A DNA stretch of 64,000 nt from Lysobacter sp. HDW10 (lineage in GTDB: Bacteria; Pseudomonadota; Gammaproteobacteria; Xanthomonadales; Xanthomonadaceae): contig NZ_CP049864.1 in NCBI RefSeq assembly GCF_011300685.1, forward strand, positions 860,885 to 924,884, written 5' to 3'. Made by a program: the position numbers and the translations under genes. Shown here in pieces: positions 31,390 to 39,316 of this stretch (position 1 is its first letter; each line of letters opens with the position of its first letter). Under the pieces are notes generated by a model, which saw nothing but the letters and a program-made list of their open reading frames with translations, ran no database searches and was not told the DNA's origin.

Positions 31390-33120
31390 TCATCGTCCTA
31401 ATGCGTTTAGTTCGTCTTTCAATGGAACGAGAGGGGAATATAGTCTATGAAATGCCTTGCCAATGGCGCCGGAGAAAAGCTCAAGAACTGGACGTTTGGT
31501 GCCGCTCTGTAGAATGTGACTTACAGCGATCCCTGGATATGGATCAATATAAAAAATACGCTTAATCCCGAGTTGATAAGCCTTTTTTGAACACAGTTCG
31601 CATGGAGCAGCTGTTGTGAACAAGAATCCGCCTTCAAGTGTGGCGCTGTGATGCCTAGCTGCCTGCAAGAAGGCGTTTTCCTCTGCATGTAAGGAGCGAG
31701 TGTGGACCTGATTCTTTTCCTTCCTTAGCGCGTTGTACTCTGCTTTGAAGCAAAAAGGTACGCTTCGTCCGCATGTCGTTAGGGTTGCGTAACCAGCGCT
31801 AGAATTTTGAAGCTGATCCTTAAAAGTGTCGCTCACCTCGTATTCACTGTACGCGGACAGATCTTGACCTAGCAGCAAGTCTGAACGACTTCGGAGATTG
31901 CAGGGAACTTGTCCAAGCGCAACATCGTTCCAGCCAAGAGATCGAATTGAGAAATCCGGCCCCGTTACGACCGCCCCAACTTGCCTTGATATACACCCCG
32001 AGTTTAACTTTGCGGTGTAAGCAACTTGCATGCAACGTTCAATGTGAGTGGGCGTTACTATTCCCGGTCTTCTTATCAGGCTCACAAATCTCAAGACCTG
32101 GGCGGACAGGGAGCTGAACTTAGCGGCTGCATTTTTTGCGTCTGGGTTGCTTACGTACAGGTCAGCACGCTGAAGGCAGCCCTGAATGTCTTGCACTGTG
32201 AAAAACTCTGGCTCGTCTAGGTCGTGAGGCTCATATTCGACCTTGTCCAAGTTTTCAATTTCTTCATCTGAAAATTTAAGTTTTCGTAGCCGGATTTTCC
32301 TCTGATCATCGGGAGCAGAAACAGCCATTAAAAAAAATGCCGCGTATCGATCTTGGAAGAAGATTGCTTCCAAGGGATTCCTAATTGCATCGATTACGAT
32401 GAATGCTTCCTTCCCAACAGCTTTTTGGCAACGACGTACTATTTTTATCACGCTGTTAATCTTTTCTGCCAAGGTAAAGAACTGCCCTTCAACCAGGCTT
32501 TCATTAAACGGGTCACCAGACAGCCGAATGTTTGTGCCGACCTTCTGATAAAGTCGAACAAAGTCACTCTCTCCCAACTCGTCTCTGAGTCTATCAGCCA
32601 ACGCAGGGAGTTCCTTCGAATAGAAGTCAACAGCAGATTGTGCTTTCTCTTGCTCGTTCGAGGCGGTAAGTTTTACTTTAGTCGAATCGATGCTCGCGTC
32701 CGAAATATGACTGACAAACTCCATTAACGATGAGTGCTTCTTGTATACACCCTCGAGGGCCCGAGTCATCGTGGACGCTTTGTCCGAATTAATTTCCAAT
32801 GCGGACACGCTATAATCTTTCAGCGTTTCGATGTTTTCTGATAGCAGTAGTGTGATGATGCTCCTGACTTGTACGAGCAAAAAAGGCTTCCAGTTTTTTT
32901 CGATCCAGTTCCCGACAATTCTTTGCTTTCTTTTTTCATTATCAAGTTCTTCAATCCCTACGTGAAGGGAGTGCTTGATTGATTCATCGCAGAGAATTCT
33001 CGCGACGGTGCTGCAGCCACTACCGGTTCTACCTGTCAGTCCGATTACAACGAAGTCCTCCTCTCGGCCATAGAGCTTGTCCACAGCTGAACCGAGATAC
33101 TTAGCATTAGAAGGTTTCAC
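31390..33120 (-). CDS. Antiphage-type dCTP/dCMP deaminase with N-terminal P-loop domain (AvcD/DCD-like)
   Basis: 576 aa, by far the largest cassette gene. The N-terminal P-loop domain carries IGLTGRTGSGCSTVARIL (about residues 26-43), with Cys where Walker A usually has Lys. The C-terminal zinc deaminase has H478-A-E480 and PC507-x-x-C510 intact (SLHAEENAF, TTAAPCELC), inside a dCMP-deaminase fold. This two-domain layout is that of AvcD/DCD proteins, which deaminate deoxycytidine nucleotides during phage infection and starve replication. The start is GTG 33120 with GGGGGA upstream. Only ~36 bases separate it from the preceding attC, leaving little room for an AvcI-like inhibitory RNA. Family call good; antiphage action inferred. 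Confidence 0.85.
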   Translation of the reverse strand: MKPSNAKYLGSAVDKLYGREEDFVVIGLTGRTGSGCSTVARILCDESIKHSLHVGIEELDNEKRKQRIVGNWIEKNWKPFLLVQVRSIITLLLSENIETLKDYSVSALEINSDKASTMTRALEGVYKKHSSLMEFVSHISDASIDSTKVKLTASNEQEKAQSAVDFYSKELPALADRLRDELGESDFVRLYQKVGTNIRLSGDPFNESLVEGQFFTLAEKINSVIKIVRRCQKAVGKEAFIVIDAIRNPLEAIFFQDRYAAFFLMAVSAPDDQRKIRLRKLKFSDEEIENLDKVEYEPHDLDEPEFFTVQDIQGCLQRADLYVSNPDAKNAAAKFSSLSAQVLRFVSLIRRPGIVTPTHIERCMQVAYTAKLNSGCISRQVGAVVTGPDFSIRSLGWNDVALGQVPCNLRSRSDLLLGQDLSAYSEYEVSDTFKDQLQNSSAGYATLTTCGRSVPFCFKAEYNALRKEKNQVHTRSLHAEENAFLQAARHHSATLEGGFLFTTAAPCELCSKKAYQLGIKRIFYIDPYPGIAVSHILQSGTKRPVLELFSGAIGKAFHRLYSPLVPLKDELNALGR

Positions 33121-33156
33121 AGCTTCCCCCAGAAGAGTCGAAGTAATTGCAGCGGC

Positions 33157-33269
33157 GCATAACGCCTGAGTTAACCCGCGTGCCGTAGTCGTGCGGGACT
33201 GACGCTAGCGTAGCGCAAAGCCTCAGTCACGTGCCACGGAGGTATGTCGGGTTGAACGAACTGTTAGGC
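33157..33269 (-). repeat. attC site (long class, 113 bp)
   Basis: Plus-strand ends GCATAAC (33157-33163) and GTTAGGC (33263-33269). The interior has a long hairpin around GGGACTGACGCTAGCGTAGC and GCCTCAGTC. It closes the 87-aa cassette, whose stop TAA is within the core. Confidence 0.9.
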
Positions 33270-33527
33270 GCAGGATCCGACAATCTTCTCGCGGCTTCTC
33301 AACATGTCTTTTACAACCGAAGCCATTGCTTCATATCCAGATCTGGACTGAAGTTGACTCACCAACATCTCTGGGATGCTCACTAGTGGTTCGTCGCTAT
33401 CGTCAAAGATACGAAGCCGTATGCGATGACTGTAGTCGTACACTTCCACTGCACAACGATGAGGGACGAACTCGGCTCGGAGAAGCGCTGCAAGTTCTTC
33501 TGGCGTCCGCGCTTTCGTGGCATCCAT
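33264..33527 (-). CDS. Small cassette protein of unknown function
   Basis: 87 aa, soluble, mixed alpha/beta: a TPEELAALLRAEF helix, strands CAVEVYDYSHRIRLRIF, then a C-terminal helix SVVKDMLRSREKIVG. No family recognised. The TAA stop lies in the attC core at 33264-33266. Shine-Dalgarno weak. Confidence 0.6.
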   Translation of the reverse strand: MDATKARTPEELAALLRAEFVPHRCAVEVYDYSHRIRLRIFDDSDEPLVSIPEMLVSQLQSRSGYEAMASVVKDMLRSREKIVGSCA

Positions 33528-33621
33528 CGGCTCTATCCATAACTGGGTAGTTCAAGCTACACCCAATTACGGCCGAGAATAAAATGCTTTTTAATCAAGC
33601 GATGACAAGTTATGTCTTGGT

Positions 33622-33681
33622 GCCTAACGCCTGAATTAAGCCGGGTCGCGAAACGGCTTCGGCTTGAATGAATTGTTAGAC
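33622..33681 (-). repeat. attC site (short class, 60 bp)
   Basis: Plus-strand ends GCCTAAC (33622-33628) and GTTAGAC (33675-33681), with GCCTGAATTAAGCC and GGCTTGAATGAATT arms matching the site at 34259-34318 almost exactly. Confidence 0.95.
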
Positions 33682-34251
33682 CGCTGTCGAACGTATAAAA
33701 GGTGCGATCCAAGTGGCAAAAGCTACAACTGGTGCCGCCACGGCGAGAGCAAATGGCAGAAGGTGATCAGTGGCGTGAGTTGTGTTGATGCATGTAAAGA
33801 CTGCTGATTTGATTACCCACCAAATCAGCCGAGCATTGGGTAATTGAATCTCCGAGCGCGGCACAACGTAACCTGTGACTGGATCATAGTATTGCAGTGC
33901 ATAGACCCAGCTGAAAACCCCATGCTTTGTGATCTTGCGGTCAAAAAGTTGCCCGGACTCGTCCTGATACACAGCGAGGCCGACAAACTTGTTTGCATAC
34001 GAGTCAAGGCATGCACTAAACGCCTCGCGCAGTTCCGGCTTGTTCTCAGCGCGCCAGTATTGGTAGTAGCGCAAAAAGAAGTAGGCCCACAAGAGCCATG
34101 CTAAGAAAATCAGAACACGGGGACTGCCAACAACTAGCTCTGTACCTAGGACGCTGACCTTGCCTATGGACACTTGAGCGAAATCGAAGACCAGAAGCCA
34201 CAAACTCACAAGAATCAGATTTCGCCGTTGTCTGAGTAGGTCAGGATTCAT
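33676..34251 (-). CDS. Cassette membrane protein of unknown function
   Basis: 191 aa. Two membrane helices near the N-terminus (about 12-30 and 46-66), a ~95-residue soluble part (with FDRKITKHGVFSWVYALQYY), then a C-terminal helix (LLPFALAVAAPVVAFATWIA). The stop TAA is inside its attC core. No family recognised. Confidence 0.7.
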   Translation of the reverse strand: MNPDLLRQRRNLILVSLWLLVFDFAQVSIGKVSVLGTELVVGSPRVLIFLAWLLWAYFFLRYYQYWRAENKPELREAFSACLDSYANKFVGLAVYQDESGQLFDRKITKHGVFSWVYALQYYDPVTGYVVPRSEIQLPNARLIWWVIKSAVFTCINTTHATDHLLPFALAVAAPVVAFATWIAPFIRSTAV

Positions 34252-34258
34252 GAGAGCG

Positions 34259-34318
34259 GCCTAACGCCTGAATTAAGCCGCGCCGCGAAGCGGCGTCGGC
34301 TTGAATGAATTGTTAGGT
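34259..34318 (-). repeat. attC site (short class, 60 bp, reference copy)
   Basis: Plus-strand ends GCCTAAC (34259-34265) and GTTAGGT (34312-34318) with near-perfect arms AAGCCGCGCCGC/GCGGCGTCGGCTT around a GAA tip. This is the cleanest site and matches the general layout of attC sites known from mobile integrons and Xanthomonas chromosomal integrons. Confidence 0.96.
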
Positions 34319-34324
34319 GCCAAG

Positions 34325-34669
34325 CTAGTCATTGCGAATACGCTGAGCCATTGGGAAAAAAACAATATTACGGAACCAACTACTAAGGAAGAATAAGTAG
34401 GTTACGCAAAAAAATCCGATGACAATTAAGATGACCTTGTGCCCTGTCAATCCATCAGCGTTGTCAATAAGCACAAGAACAGCAGCTATGCTGGCACCGT
34501 ACACGGTATACAAGGCATTCATGGACTTGTCTCCGCGAGTTGCAGTTACAACGAGCCCAGACGATTTTTCCTTGCGCTTGTTATGAACATCCTTAACTAG
34601 CGAGAACAAGGAAGTCGCTACCAGGAATACCATTACTAAGAAAACGACAAGAACGTCAGAGTTGTCCAT
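34325..34669 (-). CDS. First-position cassette membrane protein
   Basis: 114 aa with three hydrophobic helices (about 5-27, 51-70 and 76-99) separated by a basic loop (DVHNKRKEKSS). The ATG at 34669 has AGGTG from the core GTTAGGTG just upstream; an in-frame GTG at 34675 is possible. It is nearest to the attI side, so it is the most recently inserted or best-expressed position if the platform was active. Family unknown. Confidence 0.65.
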   Translation of the reverse strand: MDNSDVLVVFLVMVFLVATSLFSLVKDVHNKRKEKSSGLVVTATRGDKSMNALYTVYGASIAAVLVLIDNADGLTGHKVILIVIGFFCVTYLFFLSSWFRNIVFFPMAQRIRND

Positions 34670-34889
34670 TGGCACCTAACCTCTATTTAGATCGAAACAA
34701 TCGGTAAAAGCCGAAACCAATAAGAGTCCTTCCTTCAGGCGACTTCACGCTCTACTCACCCGTCATTGCTCTTGATTCAACCCTGCCCAAATCTATTTAT
34801 ACGACAACTTGCACAAAGTTCTGCGCAAAAACGAAAGTTGCAGCCTAACTCGATAACGACGACGCAAAGCGCAAGTCACGGCATCGCAA
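34670..34889. other. Right boundary of the array, no integrase
   Basis: This stretch holds the terminal core GTTAGGT (minus strand, about 34673-34679) and a second core GTTAGGC at 34843-34849. Between them lie ~165 bases without an ORF or recognisable attC hairpin. It could be a degraded attI, a geneless cassette or scar. No intI fragment is visible before anmK. Confidence 0.5.
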
Positions 34890-36017
34890 TCACGCAAACG
34901 CAACAGTCCCCAACACTCGATACCCCTTCGCTCCGCTGACCGAAGGCAAATTCCCGGGTAGCCCAAGCAAAGTCTGACGCGCCAACCACGCAAATCCCAT
35001 CGCCTCCACTTGATCTGGGTCGAGACCATGTGCTGCCGTCGATTCCACCTTCGTCTTATCCATGGTCTTCTGCAGCGCTGACATCAGGCTCGCGTTATGC
35101 ACACCACCACCGCAAACCAAAAGACGCGCCGTATCCGGTTGTGTGGCTGCAATGGCGTCCGCTACCGTTTGAACAGTTAGCGCCAACAAAGTTGCTTGAA
35201 CATCTTCCGGCCGCAAATCATCCTGCAAATGCGACTTCACCCATTCAAGGTGAAACTGCTCACGCCCGGAGCTCTTAGGCGGCGGCGCCTTAAACCAAGG
35301 ATCAGACAAAAGGCGTGCCAGCAACGCTTCATTGATCTCGCCGGTAGCGCCCCACTTTCCGCCTGCATCAAATGCCACACCAGTGTGCTGAGAACACCAC
35401 GCATCCATCAACGCGTTCGCAGGCCCGGTATCAAATCCACGCACCTCACCTTTTGCCGGCAGCAAAGTGATATTCGCAATACCGCCCAAGTTCAAAACCA
35501 CACGATTCTCGGTTGCCGAATGCAGCAAGGCCTGGTGCAAAGCGGGCAGCAACGGCGCACCATGCCCGCCCGCAGCCACATCGCGCCGCCTGAAATCACT
35601 CACCGTCGTAATGCCAGTCCGTTCGGCAACCAAATTGCCATCGCCAATCTGCAGGGTAAAAGGAAACTTCCCATCCCCCGCCGCGCCATAAGGCCGGTGC
35701 CGAATGGTCTGCCCGTGCGAACCAATCGCACGCACATCTTTGATATCGACATTCGCACCACGCAGCAAGGTCAGTGCGGCGTCCGCAAACTGCTCACCCA
35801 CCTGTATATCCAAGGTGCCGTACTCCTCGAGGGAGTTCAGCGGGCCGCCTTGTCCAAGGGCAATCAATCGGGTACGCAGGGCCTCGGGCCATGGGTGCGC
35901 ATGTGACGCCACCATCGAAACAGATTCGTCGGCCCCAAAACGCACGAGCGCCGCGTCAATGCCGTCGGCGCTCGTTCCGGAAATCAGTCCGATGTACAGG
36001 CCTTCAGCCTGAGTCAT
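34890..36017 (-). CDS. anmK: Anhydro-N-acetylmuramic acid kinase
   Basis: 375 aa. Cleaves the 1,6-anhydro ring and phosphorylates anhMurNAc to MurNAc-6-phosphate in peptidoglycan recycling. The N-terminal GLISGTSADGIDAALVRF (ATP-binding phosphate 1 motif of the family), the central LNLGGIANITLLP, FDTGPANALMDAWC and the later VCGGGVHNASL are diagnostic. It lies three bases downstream of the mepM-like gene, so the two form an operon. The cassette array starts downstream of its 3' end. Confidence 0.96.
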   Translation of the reverse strand: MTQAEGLYIGLISGTSADGIDAALVRFGADESVSMVASHAHPWPEALRTRLIALGQGGPLNSLEEYGTLDIQVGEQFADAALTLLRGANVDIKDVRAIGSHGQTIRHRPYGAAGDGKFPFTLQIGDGNLVAERTGITTVSDFRRRDVAAGGHGAPLLPALHQALLHSATENRVVLNLGGIANITLLPAKGEVRGFDTGPANALMDAWCSQHTGVAFDAGGKWGATGEINEALLARLLSDPWFKAPPPKSSGREQFHLEWVKSHLQDDLRPEDVQATLLALTVQTVADAIAATQPDTARLLVCGGGVHNASLMSALQKTMDKTKVESTAAHGLDPDQVEAMGFAWLARQTLLGLPGNLPSVSGAKGYRVLGTVAFA

Positions 36018-36020
36018 GTG

Positions 36021-37448
36021 TTATCCCTTGCTGGGCTGTTTTGCAGCGGTAGTGCTTGCTACCACCACTTTAGCCGAACCCGGGTAAATGATCTTCTCGA
36101 CCGTGCGGATCTTATCCATCGCACGGCGGGTTTCAGAACGGAAGGCGACGAGGTCGCTGCCGGACAACGGTGCCGGCGGTGCCATCGTGACTTTCAAAGG
36201 ATTGCGATACACGCCATTGACGCGGAATTCGTAATGCAAATGCGGGCCCGTCGATAAGCCCGTGCTACCCACATAGCCAATCACCGTGCCTTGGCTGATA
36301 CGTTGGCCCACGCGGATTTTTGCAAAGCGCGACATATGCGCATAGAAGGTCGTTTGTCCGCTGCCGTGGTCAAGCTCCACCACGTTGCCGTAGCCACGCC
36401 CACGTCCCACAAACTTAACGCGCGCGTCGCCAGCCGCCATGATCGGCGTGCCTGTTGAGGCTGCGTAGTCCACACCCTTATGCATACGCGTGATGCCCAA
36501 GATCGGGTGACGACGTCCGCCAAAGCCCGAGCTCAAACGCGCATAAGGAATCGGCATCCGAATAAACGGGCGCTTCAAAGCGCGACCTTCCGCGCTGAAG
36601 TACTCAGCCTTGCCGCCACGCACGTGACGGAAGCCGGTATGCAATTCGTGACCAACGGTGAACGAGGCCGCCAACACGGGGCTTGTTTCAACCAGCTGGC
36701 CATTCTTCCAAGTCTGATCCACCACCACACTGAAGCGGTCTTTGGCGTTCAGATCGGAATCAAAGTCGATGTCGTACTTGAAGATGTCATCCGTCATCTC
36801 TGCGATGTTCTGGCGCGTCAGACCGGCCTTACGTGCAGAGGACATCAAGTCGCGACCCACCGTGCCCGACAACACCACGGTGCGTGTTTCTTCTTTGGCT
36901 TCCAAGGTCTTGACCACGAAGCCTTCGCCTTTGCGCACCAATTCCACTTCGCCTTCGCTACGTGGGAAGCGCACGGCTTGCAGTGCATTGGCGCCATTCG
37001 CCATCACTGAAATCTCGGTGCCCGATGACAACTTCGACAATTCTTTGCGCGTTTCCGGATGACGGGTGAACGCTTGCACGTCGTTCTTGGTGAATCCCAA
37101 AGAAGACAGCAGGGCAGAGAGGGTTTCGCCCTTGCGCAAATTGACGCGTTGCCACTGGCCTGCGTCGGGGCGGTTGGCCTCTTCATCCGCGCTCGGCAAT
37201 GCGAGCGGAATACTTAAAGAGAGTGCGGAAGATTTCAGTTGGCTGCCCGCGGGGCCGACGGCCTGCTCCATGCCGGGCACCAAGGCGGCGGCCAGCAATG
37301 CGATGGAGGCCAGTACGCTGGCCTGCGCCCATTGGCGACGGCTCCAACGGCCTTCAGGCAATTTGGAGGCTACAAAACGTGTGAGAGCAACTTCACGAAG
37401 GGCGCGAAGTCGGGTTTGGCGCGCAGTGTCTTGATGAACGTTCTTCAT
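36021..37448 (-). CDS. mepM: M23 murein endopeptidase, MepM-like
   Basis: 475 aa. One membrane helix near residues 46-66, an OapA/LysM-like stretch (LRKGETLSALLSSLGFT), then a C-terminal LytM/M23 domain with zinc ligands intact: HKGVDYAA (His, Asp) and HLHYEF (second His pair), plus YAHMSRF. It cleaves peptide cross-links to admit new peptidoglycan. It is co-oriented with anmK and divergent from tyrS, an order conserved in Xanthomonadaceae. Confidence 0.92.
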   Translation of the reverse strand: MKNVHQDTARQTRLRALREVALTRFVASKLPEGRWSRRQWAQASVLASIALLAAALVPGMEQAVGPAGSQLKSSALSLSIPLALPSADEEANRPDAGQWQRVNLRKGETLSALLSSLGFTKNDVQAFTRHPETRKELSKLSSGTEISVMANGANALQAVRFPRSEGEVELVRKGEGFVVKTLEAKEETRTVVLSGTVGRDLMSSARKAGLTRQNIAEMTDDIFKYDIDFDSDLNAKDRFSVVVDQTWKNGQLVETSPVLAASFTVGHELHTGFRHVRGGKAEYFSAEGRALKRPFIRMPIPYARLSSGFGGRRHPILGITRMHKGVDYAASTGTPIMAAGDARVKFVGRGRGYGNVVELDHGSGQTTFYAHMSRFAKIRVGQRISQGTVIGYVGSTGLSTGPHLHYEFRVNGVYRNPLKVTMAPPAPLSGSDLVAFRSETRRAMDKIRTVEKIIYPGSAKVVVASTTAAKQPSKG

Positions 37449-37609
37449 TCAGGAGTGTCAGCATCGCGTGAAGGCCTTATGACGGGCTAACATAGGGAGC
37501 TGAACGAGATGCGTCAACTCCATGATTCTGAATGGGTTTTCGTGTTTTTCTCAAATTTTGGGCCCAACGGGTCTGCATCCCCAGAACCACAACGTATTCA
37601 GGAAATAGA

Positions 37610-38818
37610 GTGACAGCTGAATCTGCCATGGAGATCATCGGCCGCGGCGCCGATGAAGTGCTGAAACGCGACGAGTTGGAAGTGCGCCTGAAAGAAGGGC
37701 GTCCGCTCCGCATCAAGGCCGGCTTCGACCCCACCGCGCCCGATTTGCACCTCGGCCACACCGTGTTGCTAAACAAGATGCGTCAGTTCCAAGACCTGGG
37801 CCATCAAGTCATCTTCTTGATCGGTGATTTCACCGGCATGATCGGCGACCCCACCGGCAAGAACGTCACACGCAAACCGCTCACCCGCGAAGACGTGTTG
37901 GCGAATGCCGAGACCTATGCCAAACAAGTCTTCAAAGTGCTCGATCGCGAACGCACCGAAGTGCGCTTCAACAGCGAGTGGTTCGACAAGATGTCGTCAG
38001 CCGACATGATCAAGTTGGCGTCGCAGCACACCGTGGCGCGCATGTTGGAACGCGACGATTTCTCCAAGCGCTTTGCCGGGCAACAACCCATTGCCATCCA
38101 CGAATTCTTGTACCCGCTGGTGCAGGGCTACGATTCAGTGGCTCTGGAATGCGACGTCGAACTCGGCGGCACCGATCAAAAGTTCAACTTGCTGATGGGT
38201 CGTGGCCTGCAAGAAGCACATGGCCAAAAGCCGCAAATTGTTTTGACCATGCCATTGCTCGAGGGCTTGGACGGCGTCAATAAGATGTCGAAGTCACTGG
38301 GCAACTACATCGGCATTGACGAGCCTGCCATCGACATCGTCACCAAGACCATGAAGATCGGTGACGATCTGATGTGGAAATGGATCAACTTGCTGAGCTT
38401 CGACATCTCAATTGAAGATGCACGCAGGTTGCGTGGTGAGATCGAATCAGGTCAATTGAATCCGCGCGATCTGAAATTGCGTTTGGCGCGCGAACTGGCG
38501 ACGCGCTTCCATTCTGCAGAAGAAGCCGAACGTGCTGTCGACGGGTGGCAAGCCGCGGTACGTGGCGAAGGCAGTCTGGACAACATTCCTTTGCAAGAAA
38601 TTGCAGTCCCTGCCGAAGGCCTGCGTATCGCAGGCTTGTTAACCGCCGCAGGCATCACGCCGAGCAACGCCGAAGCCAACCGCAAGCTCAAAGAACGCGC
38701 GGTGCGCGTCAACGGCGAAGTGTTCGAAGATGGGAGTCAACTGTTTGCGCCGGGTTTCGAAGGCATGTTGGCCGTCGGCAAGCGCAACTTTGCGCGCGTG
38801 AAGCTTATTGCGCTGTAA
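37610..38818 (+). CDS. tyrS: Tyrosyl-tRNA synthetase
   Basis: Class I synthetase for tRNA-Tyr; 402 aa. Seen: [10 protein letters not shown] (HIGH), the tyrosine pocket, KMSKS in [10 protein letters not shown], and a C-terminal S4 RNA-binding domain ([21 protein letters not shown]). The GTG at 37610 has AGGAA upstream and gives the length of Xanthomonas homologues; the ATG 18 bases later is an alternative. The in-frame extension to 37532 is unlike TyrS. An intrinsic terminator lies just beyond the stop. Confidence 0.95.
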   Translation: MTAESAMEIIGRGADEVLKRDELEVRLKEGRPLRIKAGFDPTAPDLHLGHTVLLNKMRQFQDLGHQVIFLIGDFTGMIGDPTGKNVTRKPLTREDVLANAETYAKQVFKVLDRERTEVRFNSEWFDKMSSADMIKLASQHTVARMLERDDFSKRFAGQQPIAIHEFLYPLVQGYDSVALECDVELGGTDQKFNLLMGRGLQEAHGQKPQIVLTMPLLEGLDGVNKMSKSLGNYIGIDEPAIDIVTKTMKIGDDLMWKWINLLSFDISIEDARRLRGEIESGQLNPRDLKLRLARELATRFHSAEEAERAVDGWQAAVRGEGSLDNIPLQEIAVPAEGLRIAGLLTAAGITPSNAEANRKLKERAVRVNGEVFEDGSQLFAPGFEGMLAVGKRNFARVKLIAL

Positions 38819-38819
38819 A

Positions 38820-38853
38820 CAAAAATCGCCGGGCGAATAACGCGCCCGGCGAT
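38820..38853 (-). terminator. Intrinsic terminator between tyrS and the MAPEG gene
   Basis: An 11-bp perfect stem ATCGCCGGGCG / CGCCCGGCGAT with a 7-base loop. On the minus strand a T5 run follows, so it ends the MAPEG transcript. It may also slow transcription from tyrS, although no T-run follows on the plus strand. Confidence 0.85.
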
Positions 38854-38869
38854 CTAAATTGCGCTGGGT

Positions 38870-39259
38870 TCACATGATCATCGTGATCGCGCGAACCACC
38901 AAGAACACCACACAGACAAACCCACCCAGCCACATCAAGCTGCGCAACTGGTGTTTGTTGCTGATGTAAAAGACGCCGTGCAACACACGAAACACGATAA
39001 AGGCCACGGAAGCCAAGGTGATGTGCATGGGATCCACTTGCGCTAGCTGCGCCATCAGCACGCCGGCAATGAAGCCGGGTAAGGCTTCGAAGGCATTGAG
39101 TTGTGCGGCGTTTGCACGATGCGCTTTGGCATCCGTTTGTTTGCTGAGCCAACCTCGTGGGTCGCGGTTGTCGTAGCGCTGACCGGAGGCCTTGGCGATC
39201 ATGACCCAAACGTAGGGCAGGAACAGCGCGATCAGAATGCAGAGATAAGCGATTTTCAT
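38870..39259 (-). CDS. MAPEG-family membrane protein
   Basis: 129 aa with four membrane helices and the MAPEG pattern NRDPRGWL, then AHRANAAQLNAFEALPGF in the second helix and VLHGVFYI in the third. Eukaryotic members are glutathione or leukotriene enzymes; most bacterial ones have no known substrate. The ATG at 39259 has AGGAA seven bases upstream; the nine extra codons before it are not needed. Confidence 0.85.
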   Translation of the reverse strand: MKIAYLCILIALFLPYVWVMIAKASGQRYDNRDPRGWLSKQTDAKAHRANAAQLNAFEALPGFIAGVLMAQLAQVDPMHITLASVAFIVFRVLHGVFYISNKHQLRSLMWLGGFVCVVFLVVRAITMIM

Positions 39260-39316
39260 GGGCGGATTCCTAAGGAGTCCGCCCATACTAGCGCGGCTTA
39301 TGCCGCGCGTAGGCGA

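Larger units (their letters stand above)
25931..34681 (-). mobile_element. Integron gene-cassette array without integrase (CALIN-like)
   Basis: At least eleven minus-strand cassettes are separated by imperfect inverted repeats that start RYYYAAC and end GTTRRRY, the attC architecture. Genes and attC sites share one orientation, so the attI side is the high-coordinate end. No integron integrase is encoded between the last core site (about 34675) and anmK, or anywhere else in the window. The cassettes are A+T-richer than the flanks, and many encode membrane proteins or unknowns. The right flank is anmK-mepM-tyrS; the left flank is a run of small accessory genes. Confidence 0.92.

Noticed and set aside
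27139..34318. Repeated inverted sequences as a possible CRISPR array
   Set aside because: Spacing is gene-sized, repeats are imperfect inverted structures with RYYYAAC/GTTRRRY ends, and no cas genes are present; they are attC sites.
34791..34801. TATAAATAG as a cassette promoter (Pc) on the minus strand
   Set aside because: No -35 element at acceptable spacing; an A+T-rich non-coding stretch gives such matches by chance.
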